The position numbers and the translations under genes were made by a program. The notes under the pieces were generated by a model. That model made no database searches. It had not been told where the DNA came from and saw nothing but the letters and a program-made list of their open reading frames with translations. Shown here piece by piece: positions 7,963-17,094 of a DNA stretch of 64,000 nt. Source of the DNA: Paracoccaceae bacterium. GTDB lineage: Bacteria > Pseudomonadota > Alphaproteobacteria > Rhodobacterales > Rhodobacteraceae. The stretch is from contig JAFWNM010000010.1 of assembly GCA_017510335.1 (NCBI GenBank), positions 1 through 64,000 on the forward strand, given 5' to 3'. Numbering within the stretch: position 1 is the first letter of the stretch; every line of letters begins with the position of its first letter.

Positions 7963-9291
7963 TTACCGTCCGTTCAGCGCAGTCAGACCACGCAGGATAT
8001 CCAGCGCATAGGCCAGTTGGTAATCGTCCTGACGCAGGCGCGCGACATCTTCGGCCTGTCTGCGCTCATCCTCCAGCTGGCGGCGTTCGTCATCGGTGAT
8101 GTCGCTGTTGTCCAATCGCCCGCGCAAGTCGTTTTCCGACCGGGTGGGGGGCGTTTCCGCCTGTGTTTCCTCAATCGGTTGGCGGCGGGGTTGTTCAACG
8201 ACAATGTCAGGTGACACGCCCAGCGCCTGAATGGACCGCCCCGACGGGGTATAATAGCGCGATGTCGTCAACCGGATTGCACCATCCCCGCGCAAGGGCA
8301 CCACAGTCTGAACCGACCCTTTGCCGAAACTGCGGGTGCCCACCACAATGGCGCGGCGGTGGTCCTGCAGCGCGCCCGCCACGATTTCCGACGCAGAGGC
8401 CGACCCAGCATTGACAAGGACAACCATCGGCTTGCCCTCGATCAGGTCGCCGCTTTGGGCGTTGAACCGTTCGCCCGCGCCTTCGTTGCGGCCGCGGGTC
8501 GAGACAATCTCGCCCTGATCAAGGAATGCATCGGATACGCGGATGGCCTGGGTCAGCAAACCGCCGGGGTTGTTGCGCAGGTCCAGCACGACACCGCCCA
8601 GTTCGTCCAGCCCGCCCAGGTCCTCGATTGCGTCCTGCAACCCGTCGCGCAGATTGGGGAAGGTTTGTTCGTTGAAAGTGGTCACGCGCAAAATGACGTT
8701 ATTGCCTTCGGTGCGCACACGCACGGCCTGCAGGCGAATTGTGTCGCGGATGATCGACAGGTCAAACGGTTCGGTCACACCTTCGCGGATGACGGTGATG
8801 ATGATTTCGGACCCGACAGGCCCGCGCATCAGATCAACGGCCTGCGACAGGTTCAGGCCCATCAGCGCCTCGCCATCGACATGGGTGATCAGATCGCCCG
8901 GTTCCACCCCTGCCTGATCAGCGGGCGTGCCGTCCATGGGGGTGACAACCTTGATGAACCCGTCTTCCTGCGTCACCTCTATGCCCAGCCCGCCGAAGGA
9001 ACCGCGCGTCTGGGTGCGCATGTCGTCAAAATCATCCGGCGGCAGATAGCCGGAATGCGGGTCCAGCGATGTCAGCATGCCATTGATGGCCGCTTCAATC
9101 AGTTGTGCAGTTTCAACATCATCCACATACTGGTTGCGAATGCGTTCAAACACATCGCCGAACAGATCAAGCTGTTCATAGACAGAACTGGTCTGACCAC
9201 GTTCCTGTGCCAGCAGCGGGGCTGCAACCTGGGTGGCCAGCACCACACCCGCAAGCGCGCCGCCAAATCCTGCCACAACGTAACGTTTCAT
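7963..9291 (-). CDS. ctpA: C-terminal processing peptidase, S41 family
   Basis: This periplasmic serine protease of the tail-specific (Prc/CtpA) family trims C-termini of envelope proteins and peptidoglycan-associated factors. I start it at the ATG at 9291, which gives a 442-residue protein beginning MKRYVVAGFGGALAG with a signal sequence ending near PLLAQ; the longer open frame back to 9453 overlaps envC. A PDZ domain sits at about 95-170 (GSFGGLGIEVTQEDGFIKV). The catalytic Ser is in the GSASASE block and the Lys in RSFGKGSVQT. The C-terminal tail is long, charged and Glu/Arg/Asp-rich. It lies 10 bp after envC, which encodes a likely partner in cell-wall remodelling. Confidence 0.93.
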   Translation of the reverse strand: MKRYVVAGFGGALAGVVLATQVAAPLLAQERGQTSSVYEQLDLFGDVFERIRNQYVDDVETAQLIEAAINGMLTSLDPHSGYLPPDDFDDMRTQTRGSFGGLGIEVTQEDGFIKVVTPMDGTPADQAGVEPGDLITHVDGEALMGLNLSQAVDLMRGPVGSEIIITVIREGVTEPFDLSIIRDTIRLQAVRVRTEGNNVILRVTTFNEQTFPNLRDGLQDAIEDLGGLDELGGVVLDLRNNPGGLLTQAIRVSDAFLDQGEIVSTRGRNEGAGERFNAQSGDLIEGKPMVVLVNAGSASASEIVAGALQDHRRAIVVGTRSFGKGSVQTVVPLRGDGAIRLTTSRYYTPSGRSIQALGVSPDIVVEQPRRQPIEETQAETPPTRSENDLRGRLDNSDITDDERRQLEDERRQAEDVARLRQDDYQLAYALDILRGLTALNGR

Positions 9292-9301
9292 GCTGTCGTC
9301 C

Positions 9302-10417
9302 CTATTCTGGTTCCTGGCGCCCAGTGAATGCGAACCATGGCTCCGGGTCAATGGGGTTCGCGCCGTCTCGCATCTCAAAATAGAGTGTTTGGCTGCGGGT
9401 TCCAGTGCCTGCAGCGCTGGAATTTTCTGCAGGCATGGTTCCCAAGGGGGCATTGCGGGGCAGAATTTCGCCGGTTTCCACCATCAACGCCCCCAGCCCC
9501 ACGAAAACCATCAGCTTGTCTTCTGCAGGTTCCAGTATGACCGCGTTGCCCTGCCCTGCCAACGTCCCCGCATAGCGCACTGTGCCCGACCACGGGGCAG
9601 TGACCAGCGCATCAGGCGTTGTGGCCAGAACCAGCCCCGCGCGCGATATGCCTGCCGCATCGGGCTGGTTGAACCGGCGTAAAACGGTTGCGCGCACTGG
9701 CAAGTCCAGTGTGCCATGTGCCGCAGCAATACCCGCGACAGGCGTGGTTCCCAACGCGGACCCGCCTTGCGCCAGTTCGGCGGCGAACTCATCCAGGGTT
9801 GCGGCATCCTGCGCCAGCATCTGCAGGCGATCGGGATCATCGACAAGCCGCTTGGGCAGCGGGCCGCGTTCGGAAATGGCCTGTGCAAGGGCCACGCGGG
9901 CCTCCTGCGCGGTGCCAAGGCCCTGTTCCAGCGCCAGAAGCCCGTATTGCCGCGCACGGCGCAGGGCGCGCAATTCCTGCAATTCGTCGCGCAATACCGC
10001 AACTTCCGTTCCAAGGCTTGGGGCCACTTCCCCCAGCAATTGCGCAGCGCGCGCAGCATCCAGCGCGCCGGACGGGTGCACAAGCGCTGTGTTGGCGTCC
10101 AGCCTGTCGGTCGCCATCAGGACCGCCAGCAAACGCGACAGGTCACTGCCCCGCGCCGAGAAAACCCGCGCCAGCGCCGTTTCGCGCAACTGCGCATCGC
10201 GCAACCCTTCGCGCAGGGCGACCATGCCATCTTCATAGGCCTGAATGGTCACACCAAGTGCGGCAATCCGGTCACTGCCCGAACTGGCCTGCCGCAAATG
10301 ATTCCCCGCATCCAGCAAGGCCTGTGCGGCCGCCATTGCACGTTGCGCGGGGTCTGCCAGCCCGGGGGCCGGTACGCCAAGCGCAAGCCCTGCCGCCATC
10401 AGGGCTGCGCGAATCAT
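9302..10417 (-). CDS. EnvC-like murein hydrolase activator (degenerate M23)
   Basis: This exported protein of 371 residues has a signal peptide ending near APGLA, a long helical and probably coiled-coil region (about 25-240, rich in Ala, Leu, Gln and Arg), and a C-terminal LytM/M23 fold (about 255-365). The zinc-binding HxxxD and HxH motifs of active M23 peptidases are absent: the corresponding stretches read GNAVILEPAEDKLMVFVGLG and TLYFEMRDG. That pattern is known for EnvC, which activates amidases at the division septum instead of cutting peptidoglycan itself. The start ATG overlaps the gpmI stop (ATGA), so translation is probably coupled. Confidence 0.85.
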   Translation of the reverse strand: MIRAALMAAGLALGVPAPGLADPAQRAMAAAQALLDAGNHLRQASSGSDRIAALGVTIQAYEDGMVALREGLRDAQLRETALARVFSARGSDLSRLLAVLMATDRLDANTALVHPSGALDAARAAQLLGEVAPSLGTEVAVLRDELQELRALRRARQYGLLALEQGLGTAQEARVALAQAISERGPLPKRLVDDPDRLQMLAQDAATLDEFAAELAQGGSALGTTPVAGIAAAHGTLDLPVRATVLRRFNQPDAAGISRAGLVLATTPDALVTAPWSGTVRYAGTLAGQGNAVILEPAEDKLMVFVGLGALMVETGEILPRNAPLGTMPAENSSAAGTGTRSQTLYFEMRDGANPIDPEPWFAFTGRQEPE

Positions 10418-11931
10418 TTCCGTACGATCAGGGTTTTGCCCGTCATTTCGGGCGGGATGGGCAGGCCCATCAGGTCCAGCACTGTGGGCGCGACGTCTGC
10501 CAGCCGCCCGGCGCGCAGCCCTGCCCCTTCTGGCCCGCCGACCAGCACCACAGGCACAGGGTTCAGGGTATGCGCCGTATGCGGCCCGCCGGTTTCAGGG
10601 TCGATCATCATTTCGCAATTGCCATGATCTGCCGTCAGCACCATGGCCCCGCCCGCAACGGAAAGCGCATCAAGCGCCGCACCAAGGCCCGCATCCACCG
10701 ATTCGACCGCGCGGATGGCCGCGCCCAGATCGCCAGTATGCCCGACCATGTCAGGATTGGCGAAATTCACCACAATCAAGTCATAGCCCGCGCCAATAAC
10801 CTCGACCAGTTTCTGTGTCACCTGTGGCGCGGCCATTTCGGGTTGCAGATCATAGGTTGCCACTTTCGGGCTGGAAGGCATGAAGCGGTCTTCGCCCGCT
10901 TCGGCATCTTCCTTGCCGCCATTCAGAAAGAAGGTGACATGGGGGTATTTCTCAGTCTCGGCCAGACGAAACTGACGCAGCCCATGTGCGCCAACCCATG
11001 CGCCAAGCGTGTTCACGATTTTGCGTTTGGGGAAGGCTGCGGACATGAACGCATTATGCGAATCCGAATATTCGACCATACCGAGAGCCGCACTCCATTG
11101 AGGGGGGGTGCCGCGGTCAAAACCGCTGAAACTGGGCGCGGCCAGTGCGGCCAGAATTTCGCGGGCGCGGTCGGCGCGGAAATTCAGGCAAAACAACCCA
11201 TCCCCCGCCCGCGCGCCCAGATAGCCGGGCAGCACTGTGGGCGCGATGAATTCATCATGCTCGCCGCGCGCATAGGCGTCGGTCACGGCCAGTGCAGCAG
11301 TTTGCGCATGCAGCCCTTGGGCGCGCATGATGGCGTCATGTGCGCGCTGCACACGGTCCCAACGATTGTCGCGGTCCATGGCCCAATACCGCCCGATGAC
11401 CGTGCCGATACTGGCGCCCTGCGGCAGGCTGGCTTGCAAGTCGTCCAGAAATGGACCGGCTGATTGCGGGGCCACATCGCGCCCGTCGGTGATGGCATGC
11501 ACCACGACTGGCACACCGGCAGCACAGATCGCGGCAATTGCCGCTTTCAGGTGGGTGATATGGCCATGCACCCCCCCGTCCGATACAACGCCGAACAGAT
11601 GCGCCGTTCCCTTGCTGGCCTGCATTTTTTCAATGAAGGCCAGCAGCCCGCTATTTTGCAAGAAACTGCCATCTTCCAGCGCAAGATCGATTTGCCCCAG
11701 ATCCATGGCCACGACACGGCCCGCGCCAATATTGGTATGGCCCACTTCGGAATTACCCATCTGCCCGCTGGGCAGGCCCGCATCGGGGCCATGGGTGACA
11801 AGAGTGGCGTTGGGGCACACGCGCATGACGCGGTCAAAATTGGGCGTGTTAGCCTGTGCCACTGCGTTGCCTGCGCTGTCGGCGTTCAGGCCCCACCCAT
11901 CAAGAATGCACAAAACGACAGGTTTGGTCAT
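10414..11931 (-). CDS. gpmI: 2,3-bisphosphoglycerate-independent phosphoglycerate mutase
   Basis: This cytosolic glycolytic and gluconeogenic enzyme interconverts 3- and 2-phosphoglycerate using two metal ions and a phosphoserine. I start it at the ATG at 11931, with AAGGGAACG upstream, giving 505 residues, the usual size. The first metal Asp is in ILDGWGLN (D11), and the nucleophile is S61 in MGNSEVGHTNIGAGR. Other metal-site blocks are present, such as VNFANPDMVGHTGD and LTADHGNCE. It is the first gene of the gpmI-envC-ctpA-rppH run; argG lies upstream on the same strand with a hairpin repeat in the 85-bp gap. Confidence 0.96.
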   Translation of the reverse strand: MTKPVVLCILDGWGLNADSAGNAVAQANTPNFDRVMRVCPNATLVTHGPDAGLPSGQMGNSEVGHTNIGAGRVVAMDLGQIDLALEDGSFLQNSGLLAFIEKMQASKGTAHLFGVVSDGGVHGHITHLKAAIAAICAAGVPVVVHAITDGRDVAPQSAGPFLDDLQASLPQGASIGTVIGRYWAMDRDNRWDRVQRAHDAIMRAQGLHAQTAALAVTDAYARGEHDEFIAPTVLPGYLGARAGDGLFCLNFRADRAREILAALAAPSFSGFDRGTPPQWSAALGMVEYSDSHNAFMSAAFPKRKIVNTLGAWVGAHGLRQFRLAETEKYPHVTFFLNGGKEDAEAGEDRFMPSSPKVATYDLQPEMAAPQVTQKLVEVIGAGYDLIVVNFANPDMVGHTGDLGAAIRAVESVDAGLGAALDALSVAGGAMVLTADHGNCEMMIDPETGGPHTAHTLNPVPVVLVGGPEGAGLRAGRLADVAPTVLDLMGLPIPPEMTGKTLIVRK

Positions 11932-11956
11932 GACGTTCCCTTTTTCCGGGTGTCGG

Positions 11957-12005
11957 GCCGAAGGCATGGCGCCTTCGGCGAGAGAGTATTTGTGGCAAGA
12001 TGAAA
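11957..12005 (+). repeat. Hairpin plus GAGTATTTNNGGCAAGATGAA repeat, copy 1
   Basis: GCCGAAGGC (11957-11965) pairs with GCCTTCGGC (11971-11979) and is followed at 11984-12005 by GAGTATTTGTGGCAAGATGAA. The same arrangement, a GC hairpin then GAGTATTTCCGGCAAGATGAA, occurs at 30058-30107. Here it lies between argG and gpmI in the orientation opposite to those genes, so the leftward transcript would read the motif first and the hairpin second; it may end or process the argG message. I recall similar strings in other roseobacters but cannot check this here. Confidence 0.6.
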
Positions 12006-12016
12006 CAGGGCTTCGA

Positions 12017-13255
12017 TCAGCCCTTCAGCCGCCGGTTGCACGCCGCAAGCAGTTTCAGACGCAGCGCGTTGAGCTGGATGAAGCCTGCCGCATCCTTCTG
12101 GTCATAAGCGCCTGCGTCATCTTCAAAAGTGACATGCGCTTCGGAATACAGGCTATGGTCAGACCAGCGGCCCACAGTGCGCACAGACCCTTTGTACAGT
12201 TTCAACCGGACAGTGCCAGTCACATGTTCCTGACTTTTGTCGATGGCAGCTTGCAGCATCTCGCGTTCGGGGGAGAACCAGAACCCGTTATAGATAAGTT
12301 CCGCGTAGCGCGGCATCAGGCTGTCTTTTAGGTGGCCTGCGCCGCTGTCGAGCGTGATCTGTTCGATCCCGCGATGCGCTTCCAGCAAGATGGTGCCGCC
12401 GGGGGTTTCATAAATCCCGCGCGATTTCATGCCAACAAAGCGGTTTTCAACGAAATCCAGCCGCCCGATACCGTGTTTGCGGCCATATTCGTTCAGCGCG
12501 GTCAAAATGGTGGCCGGCGACATTGCCTCGTTGTTGATGGCGGTGGCATCGCCCTTCTTGAACGTCACTTCGATGAATTCGGGGGTGTCGGGCGCATCTT
12601 CTGGGTTTACGCTGCGCTGATAGACGTAATCGGGCGCATCCTCGGCGGGGTTTTCCAGAACCTTGCCTTCTGATGATGTGTGCAAAAGGTTTGCATCCAC
12701 GCTGAAGGGCGCTTCGCCGCGCTTGTCCTTGGCGATGGGGATCTGGTTGGCTTCGGCGAATTCAAGCAATTTGGTGCGACTGGTCAGGTCCCATTCGCGC
12801 CATGGCGCGATCACCTTGATGTCGGGGTTGAGCGCATAGGCCGCCAATTCAAAGCGCACCTGATCATTGCCCTTGCCAGTTGCACCATGGGCCACGGCAT
12901 CTGCGCCGGTGGCTTCGGCGATTTCCACAAGGCGTTTGGAAATCAGCGGCCGCGCGATGGAGGTGCCCAGCAGATATTGCCCTTCATACAGCGCATTGGC
13001 GCGGAACATGGGAAACACGAAATCGCGCACGAATTCTTCGCGCAGATCCTCGATAAAGATGTTTTCAGGCGCAACACCCAGCAATTCCGCCTTTTTGCGG
13101 GCAGGGTCCAGTTCCTCTCCCTGCCCCAGATCGGCGGTGAAGGTCACGACTTCGCAATCATATTCGGTTTTCAACCATTTCAGGATGATCGAGGTATCCA
13201 GCCCGCCGGAATAGGCAAGCACGACTTTCTTGGGGGCATTGGGTTTGGCGCACAT
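12017..13255 (-). CDS. argG: Argininosuccinate synthase
   Basis: This enzyme condenses citrulline and aspartate with ATP to form argininosuccinate, the penultimate step of arginine synthesis. I start it at the ATG at 13255, giving 412 residues beginning [18 protein letters not shown]; upstream codons in the longer frame do not resemble the family. The ATP pyrophosphatase P-loop AYSGGLDTS is at 14-22, and the conserved [13 protein letters not shown]-type block appears as [13 protein letters not shown]. Downstream motifs such as [10 protein letters not shown] and [16 protein letters not shown] are intact. The gene is divergent from the thioesterase gene, with 133 bp between the starts. Confidence 0.97.
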   Translation of the reverse strand: MCAKPNAPKKVVLAYSGGLDTSIILKWLKTEYDCEVVTFTADLGQGEELDPARKKAELLGVAPENIFIEDLREEFVRDFVFPMFRANALYEGQYLLGTSIARPLISKRLVEIAEATGADAVAHGATGKGNDQVRFELAAYALNPDIKVIAPWREWDLTSRTKLLEFAEANQIPIAKDKRGEAPFSVDANLLHTSSEGKVLENPAEDAPDYVYQRSVNPEDAPDTPEFIEVTFKKGDATAINNEAMSPATILTALNEYGRKHGIGRLDFVENRFVGMKSRGIYETPGGTILLEAHRGIEQITLDSGAGHLKDSLMPRYAELIYNGFWFSPEREMLQAAIDKSQEHVTGTVRLKLYKGSVRTVGRWSDHSLYSEAHVTFEDDAGAYDQKDAAGFIQLNALRLKLLAACNRRLKG

Positions 13256-13388
13256 GACGGCAACTCCGGTTGGATGGGTGGTTTTGCTTTCGTCTATTGG
13301 CTTTAGCGCAGTGCTGCAAGGGTGCAGGGGGTTTTGCTGCGCCACAGATGTGATATGCGTAAACCCAAAGCTGGCTGTCGGAGGTCGC

Positions 13389-13814
13389 ATGCAAAACCGT
13401 CTGGACCTACTGCGCGGGGTCATTCACCCATGGCACCATGACCATTTCGGCCATATGAATGTGCGCCATTACGCGCCGTTTTTTGACGATGCCTGCTATC
13501 ATATGTGGTCCGGGCTTGGCCTGCCCTACAGCCAGATGATGACCGAACACGGTGTTCACACAGTATCGGCGCAGGCGACAACGCGGTTTGTTCAGGAATT
13601 GCAAGCGGGTGATCTGATCATGATTGATGGCGCTGTGTCGCGCATTGGCACCAAAAGCTGTGCGTTCCATCTGCGCATGCTGCATGCCGATACCGGCGCG
13701 GTGCACGCCACCTATGATGTGGTCGAGGTGTTTTTCGACCCGAAGACGCGAACATCCGCCCCGATGCCCCAATACATCAGGGAAAAGCTGGAACGCTGGC
13801 AGGTTTCGTCATGA
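13389..13814 (+). CDS. Acyl-CoA thioesterase (hotdog, 4HBT type)
   Basis: This 141-residue single-domain hotdog protein starts at the ATG at 13389 after a good GGAGG. The helix-start signature [20 protein letters not shown] contains the conserved Asp/His and Asn residues of the 4-hydroxybenzoyl-CoA thioesterase family. It would hydrolyse short-chain or aromatic acyl-CoA, but the substrate is not readable. Its stop overlaps the ilvA start (ATGA), so the two are co-transcribed. Confidence 0.87.
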   Translation: MQNRLDLLRGVIHPWHHDHFGHMNVRHYAPFFDDACYHMWSGLGLPYSQMMTEHGVHTVSAQATTRFVQELQAGDLIMIDGAVSRIGTKSCAFHLRMLHADTGAVHATYDVVEVFFDPKTRTSAPMPQYIREKLERWQVSS

Positions 13815-15058
13815 CAACATTCCTGCATGATGCGCGCATGGCCACAGCGGCGCTGCGCGAAGTGTTCCCCCCCACCCCCCTGTTGCGCAATGATCACCTG
13901 TCGCAACGCTATGAGGCTGATATCTGGCTGAAGCGCGAAGACCTGTCACCTGTGCGCAGCTACAAGATTCGCGGCGCATTCAACGCCATGCGCAAACGCA
14001 TGGCCGCCTTCCCCGACCAGCGCCATTTCGTATGCGCCAGCGCAGGCAACCACGCACAGGGCGTGGCCTTTGCGTGCCGTCATTTCGGGGTGCAGGGCAC
14101 AATTTTCATGCCGGTCACCACACCGCAGCAGAAAATCATGAAAACCCGCACCTTTGGCGGCCAGTATATCGACATCAAGCTGACGGGGGATATTTTCGAC
14201 CAGGCCCTTGATGCCGCGCAGCGCTTTTGCAGTGAAGCGGGGGCGTATTTCCTGTCCCCCTTCGATGATGATGATGTGATTGAAGGGCAATCCAGCGTTG
14301 CGGTCGAATTGCTGGATCAGTTGGGCCATGCCCCGGACATGCTGATCCTGCCGGTTGGCGGCGGGGGCTTGGGCGCGGGCATGGCCAGCTATCTTCAGCT
14401 TGCGGCCCCCGATATCGCGCTGCGCTATGTGGAACCCACGGGCGGCGCAAGCCTTACGGCGGCATTGGCGGCAGGCAAGCCAGTGACCCTGCCGCGGCTG
14501 GACACTTTCGTGGATGGCGCATCGGTCGCGCGGATCGGGGCGCGCACATTCGAAAAACTGCGCAACACCGCCCCAGAGCAGGTTTTGCTTGCAGCCGAAA
14601 ACAGGGTGTGCGTGACAATTCTGGACATGCTGAACCATGACGGCATTGTTCTGGAACCCGCAGGCGCGCTGTCACTGGATGCGTTGCAAGATATGGCCGC
14701 AGACATACAGGGCAAAACCGTTATTTGCGTGGCGTCTGGGGGGAATTTCGATTTCGAGCGCCTGCCGGAAGTCAAGGAACGCGCCATGCGCTTTGCGGGC
14801 ACCAAAAAATACATGTTGCTGCGCCTGCCCCAGCGCCCCGGAGCGTTGAAGGACTTTCTGGGCATACTTGGGCCGAATGATGACATTGCGCGGTTCGAAT
14901 ACCTGAAGAAAACCGCGCGGAATTTCGGCACGGTTCTGCTGGGAATCGAAACCACAGAACCCGCAAATTTCGCAAGCCTGTTTGCGCGCATGGAACAGCA
15001 CGGGTTCACCTTCACCGACATCACCAATGATGAAGTCATCGCAAATTTTGTGATTTGA
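13811..15058 (+). CDS. ilvA: Threonine ammonia-lyase (short IlvA form)
   Basis: This PLP enzyme converts threonine to 2-oxobutanoate and ammonia, the entry to isoleucine synthesis. The 415 residues resemble the shorter class with a single C-terminal regulatory ACT-like domain (about 325-415) in place of the two in E. coli IlvA. The PLP Lys is K52 in VRSYKIRGAFNAM, the Gly-rich phosphate loop is PVGGGGLGAGM, and the Ser near the ring nitrogen is in CVASGGNFDF. The regulatory part starts YMLLRLPQRPGALKDFL. Translation is coupled to the preceding thioesterase gene. Confidence 0.93.
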   Translation: MTTFLHDARMATAALREVFPPTPLLRNDHLSQRYEADIWLKREDLSPVRSYKIRGAFNAMRKRMAAFPDQRHFVCASAGNHAQGVAFACRHFGVQGTIFMPVTTPQQKIMKTRTFGGQYIDIKLTGDIFDQALDAAQRFCSEAGAYFLSPFDDDDVIEGQSSVAVELLDQLGHAPDMLILPVGGGGLGAGMASYLQLAAPDIALRYVEPTGGASLTAALAAGKPVTLPRLDTFVDGASVARIGARTFEKLRNTAPEQVLLAAENRVCVTILDMLNHDGIVLEPAGALSLDALQDMAADIQGKTVICVASGGNFDFERLPEVKERAMRFAGTKKYMLLRLPQRPGALKDFLGILGPNDDIARFEYLKKTARNFGTVLLGIETTEPANFASLFARMEQHGFTFTDITNDEVIANFVI

Positions 15059-15095
15059 CCCTGCGCCACCAGCCGCTGAACGGGGGCGCGGGTTT

Positions 15096-15133
15096 AGAAC
15101 ATGTCGCGTTCATCCGCATTGCAGAGACATGCT
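15096..15133 (+). repeat. Fragment of the ~104-bp dispersed repeat
   Basis: The stretch AGAACATGTCGCGTTCATCC (15096-15115), continuing to GAGACATGCTC, matches the left inverted-repeat half of the element at 37179 with a few changes and a short deletion. The right half (TTCCCACTTTTGAGC) is missing. It lies in the gap between the convergent ilvA and HPt genes. Confidence 0.55.
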
Positions 15134-15160
15134 CGTGCGCCACTACACGCGCACGGAGTG

Positions 15161-15487
15161 TCAAATCTTGTCGCGCCAGCCATCGCGTAAGACGGCAATG
15201 GCCACAGGGAAATCCGACAGGACAACATCGCGGTCCGATTCTGTTGGCATGCCGTCACTTGCAAGCGCTTCTGCCTGACCACAGCGGTTTGCCATTTCCT
15301 GCAACCCGAGGTTCAGCGCAGCCCCTTTCAGAAAGTGGAATTCGGCCATGCGGGATGCGGGCGTCTGCGCGCCCTGAAGGCGTTCAAGGGCTTCATCCAC
15401 TTCCTCTACGAACAGCGAAAGCACTTCTTCAAAAGCTTCCTCGCCGATTTCATCGTATAGTTCCCGAACACGCTTCCAGTCTATCAC
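15161..15487 (-). CDS. HPt domain phosphotransfer protein
   Basis: This single-domain histidine phosphotransfer protein of about 108 residues would shuttle phosphate between receiver domains. The phospho-accepting His is H51 in EFHFLKGAALNLGLQ, the normal HxLKGxA context. I prefer the GTG start at 15487, preceded by AAAGGTGG; an in-frame ATG at 15520 has no ribosome site. It is divergent from a response regulator with a PP2C output at 15676, a likely partner. Confidence 0.82.
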   Translation of the reverse strand: MIDWKRVRELYDEIGEEAFEEVLSLFVEEVDEALERLQGAQTPASRMAEFHFLKGAALNLGLQEMANRCGQAEALASDGMPTESDRDVVLSDFPVAIAVLRDGWRDKI

Positions 15488-15675
15488 GGGTCCACCTTTC
15501 ACTCGGATTGGCCACTGCATAAATGTATTTTGTTAACGACGGGTAATCCGGCGGGGTAATAAAATCGTCGTGGGGTTCACCTGTTATTAAACTGGAGATG
15601 CGACCTTTCGAAGGATGCTATTTTGCCAGCCACTGCTACCCGGGGCCTTTTTTGGAAACAGATGTCAGCAAGCGT

Positions 15676-16920
15676 ATGGTTTCTGAAGTTGGAAAACCAG
15701 CCCGAAAGCGTGCCCTGATTGTAGATGACAGTCGCGCACAACGACTTATCTTTTCCAGACATCTGCAAGGCTGGGGCTATGAAACGACGCAAGCGGCCTC
15801 TGGTCAGGAAGCGCTGGAACTGTGCGCGCGAACCCATTTCGACCTTGTGCTGTCGGACTGGATGATGCCGGAAATGAATGGCCTGCAATTCTGTCAGGCC
15901 TTTCGGGCGCGTCAGAACGAATTTTACAGCTATTTCATTCTTCTTACGTCGAAAAACGACAAAACTGCCGTGGCAGAGGGGCTGAATGTCGGGGCTGACG
16001 ACTTTCTGACCAAGCCAGTGTCCACGATGGAATTGCGCGCCAGAATCAGCGCAGGTGAACGCCTGCTGGACATGGAACGCGAAGTGCGCAAGGCGCTGCG
16101 GCAGTTGCAACAAGTGCATGACGCGCTGGAACGCGATCTTCAACAGGCGCGCAAACTGCAACACGCGCTGATTCGTGAACGGTTCAGGGAGTATGGCACC
16201 AGCCAGCTGGCGCTTTTGCTGCAATCATCGGGCCATGTGGGCGGCGATCTGGTCGGCAGTTTTCGAATTTCGGACACCAGAATCGCCATATATTCGATTG
16301 ATGTGTCTGGCCACGGCGTGGCCGCCGCCATGCTTAGCGCGCGCATCAGCGCCTTGTTTGCCGAAGGGGCGCAAAGCCAAAACATCGCCCTGACACATGA
16401 CCCGCTTAGCGGCGCCACGAATGCCTGCGCGCCCGAACAAGTGGCCGCGCGCATGAACGACCTTATGCTGAGCGAGATGGAAACAGAAACCTATCTGACC
16501 CTTGCCTATGCGGATCTGGACCTTGCCACGGGGCGCGCAACCATCGTGCAGGCGGGGCACCCGCATCCAGCCGTGCAGCGCAAATCCGGCAAGGTGGAAT
16601 TTGTGGGCGATGGGGGGTTGCCTGTGGGGTTGATCCCGCAAGCCAGCTATTCCAGCTTTACAGTGTCACTTGCGCCGGGGGACCGGCTGTTTCTGTATTC
16701 GGACGGGGTGACCGAATGCTCCGATCCGGCGGATCAGGAATTCGGGCAGGACAGGCTGGGCCAGATGATGGAAACGCTGGCAGATATCCGCGGGCTTGAT
16801 TTTCTGGACGCGTTGAAATGGAATCTGGGCAAATGGGCCGGCAAGGATGACTTCAGTGATGATGTGTCCGGCGTGATCTTCGAATTTCTGGACTATGCCA
16901 GTCCCGGTGCGCCGGACTGA
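15676..16920 (+). CDS. Response regulator with PP2C/SpoIIE phosphatase output
   Basis: This 414-residue protein has an N-terminal receiver domain (about 10-130; phospho-Asp D61 in VLSDWMMPEMNG, Lys in LTKPVS), a helical linker likely to form a coiled coil (about 135-175), and a C-terminal SpoIIE/RsbU-type phosphatase (about 180-410). The phosphatase metal motifs are GGDLVGSF, IDVSGHGVAAAM and FLYSDGVTEC. Such proteins dephosphorylate anti-anti-sigma factors in partner-switching stress pathways; no STAS or anti-sigma gene is nearby. The frame is open back to 15598, but that stretch does not resemble the family and its ATG touches the GGAG. The HPt gene is divergent. Confidence 0.85.
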   Translation: MVSEVGKPARKRALIVDDSRAQRLIFSRHLQGWGYETTQAASGQEALELCARTHFDLVLSDWMMPEMNGLQFCQAFRARQNEFYSYFILLTSKNDKTAVAEGLNVGADDFLTKPVSTMELRARISAGERLLDMEREVRKALRQLQQVHDALERDLQQARKLQHALIRERFREYGTSQLALLLQSSGHVGGDLVGSFRISDTRIAIYSIDVSGHGVAAAMLSARISALFAEGAQSQNIALTHDPLSGATNACAPEQVAARMNDLMLSEMETETYLTLAYADLDLATGRATIVQAGHPHPAVQRKSGKVEFVGDGGLPVGLIPQASYSSFTVSLAPGDRLFLYSDGVTECSDPADQEFGQDRLGQMMETLADIRGLDFLDALKWNLGKWAGKDDFSDDVSGVIFEFLDYASPGAPD

Positions 16921-17094
16921 ACCATTCTGGTCGGGCGGCCTTGCCTTCGCCAGCGTTTGCGGCAAAGGTGACCTTGCGCCCCATGACAACAGGCATGCGG
17001 CGCCAGAAGGCAATGCCAGGCGGTGCCCGATCTGCCGGATCAGCGCCAGCCATGACACCGCCCAAGACCACGACCAGGAACACAAGGAGCCGTC

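Noticed and set aside
8359-9327. Rightward 322-residue open frame
   Set aside because: Antisense to ctpA with its catalytic motifs; the translation resembles no protein.
9688-11463. Rightward 591-residue open frame
   Set aside because: It lies antisense to envC and gpmI, both of which have clear family motifs; the frame is a by-product of high G+C and codon bias, and its translation is rich in Ala, Arg, Pro and His without domains.
16853-17083. Leftward 76-residue open frame between the PP2C and hydrolase genes
   Set aside because: It starts with a hydrophobic stretch (MFLVVVLGGVMAG) and fills part of a 174-bp gap, but it overlaps the phosphatase 3' end and I could not find a ribosome site or a known family.
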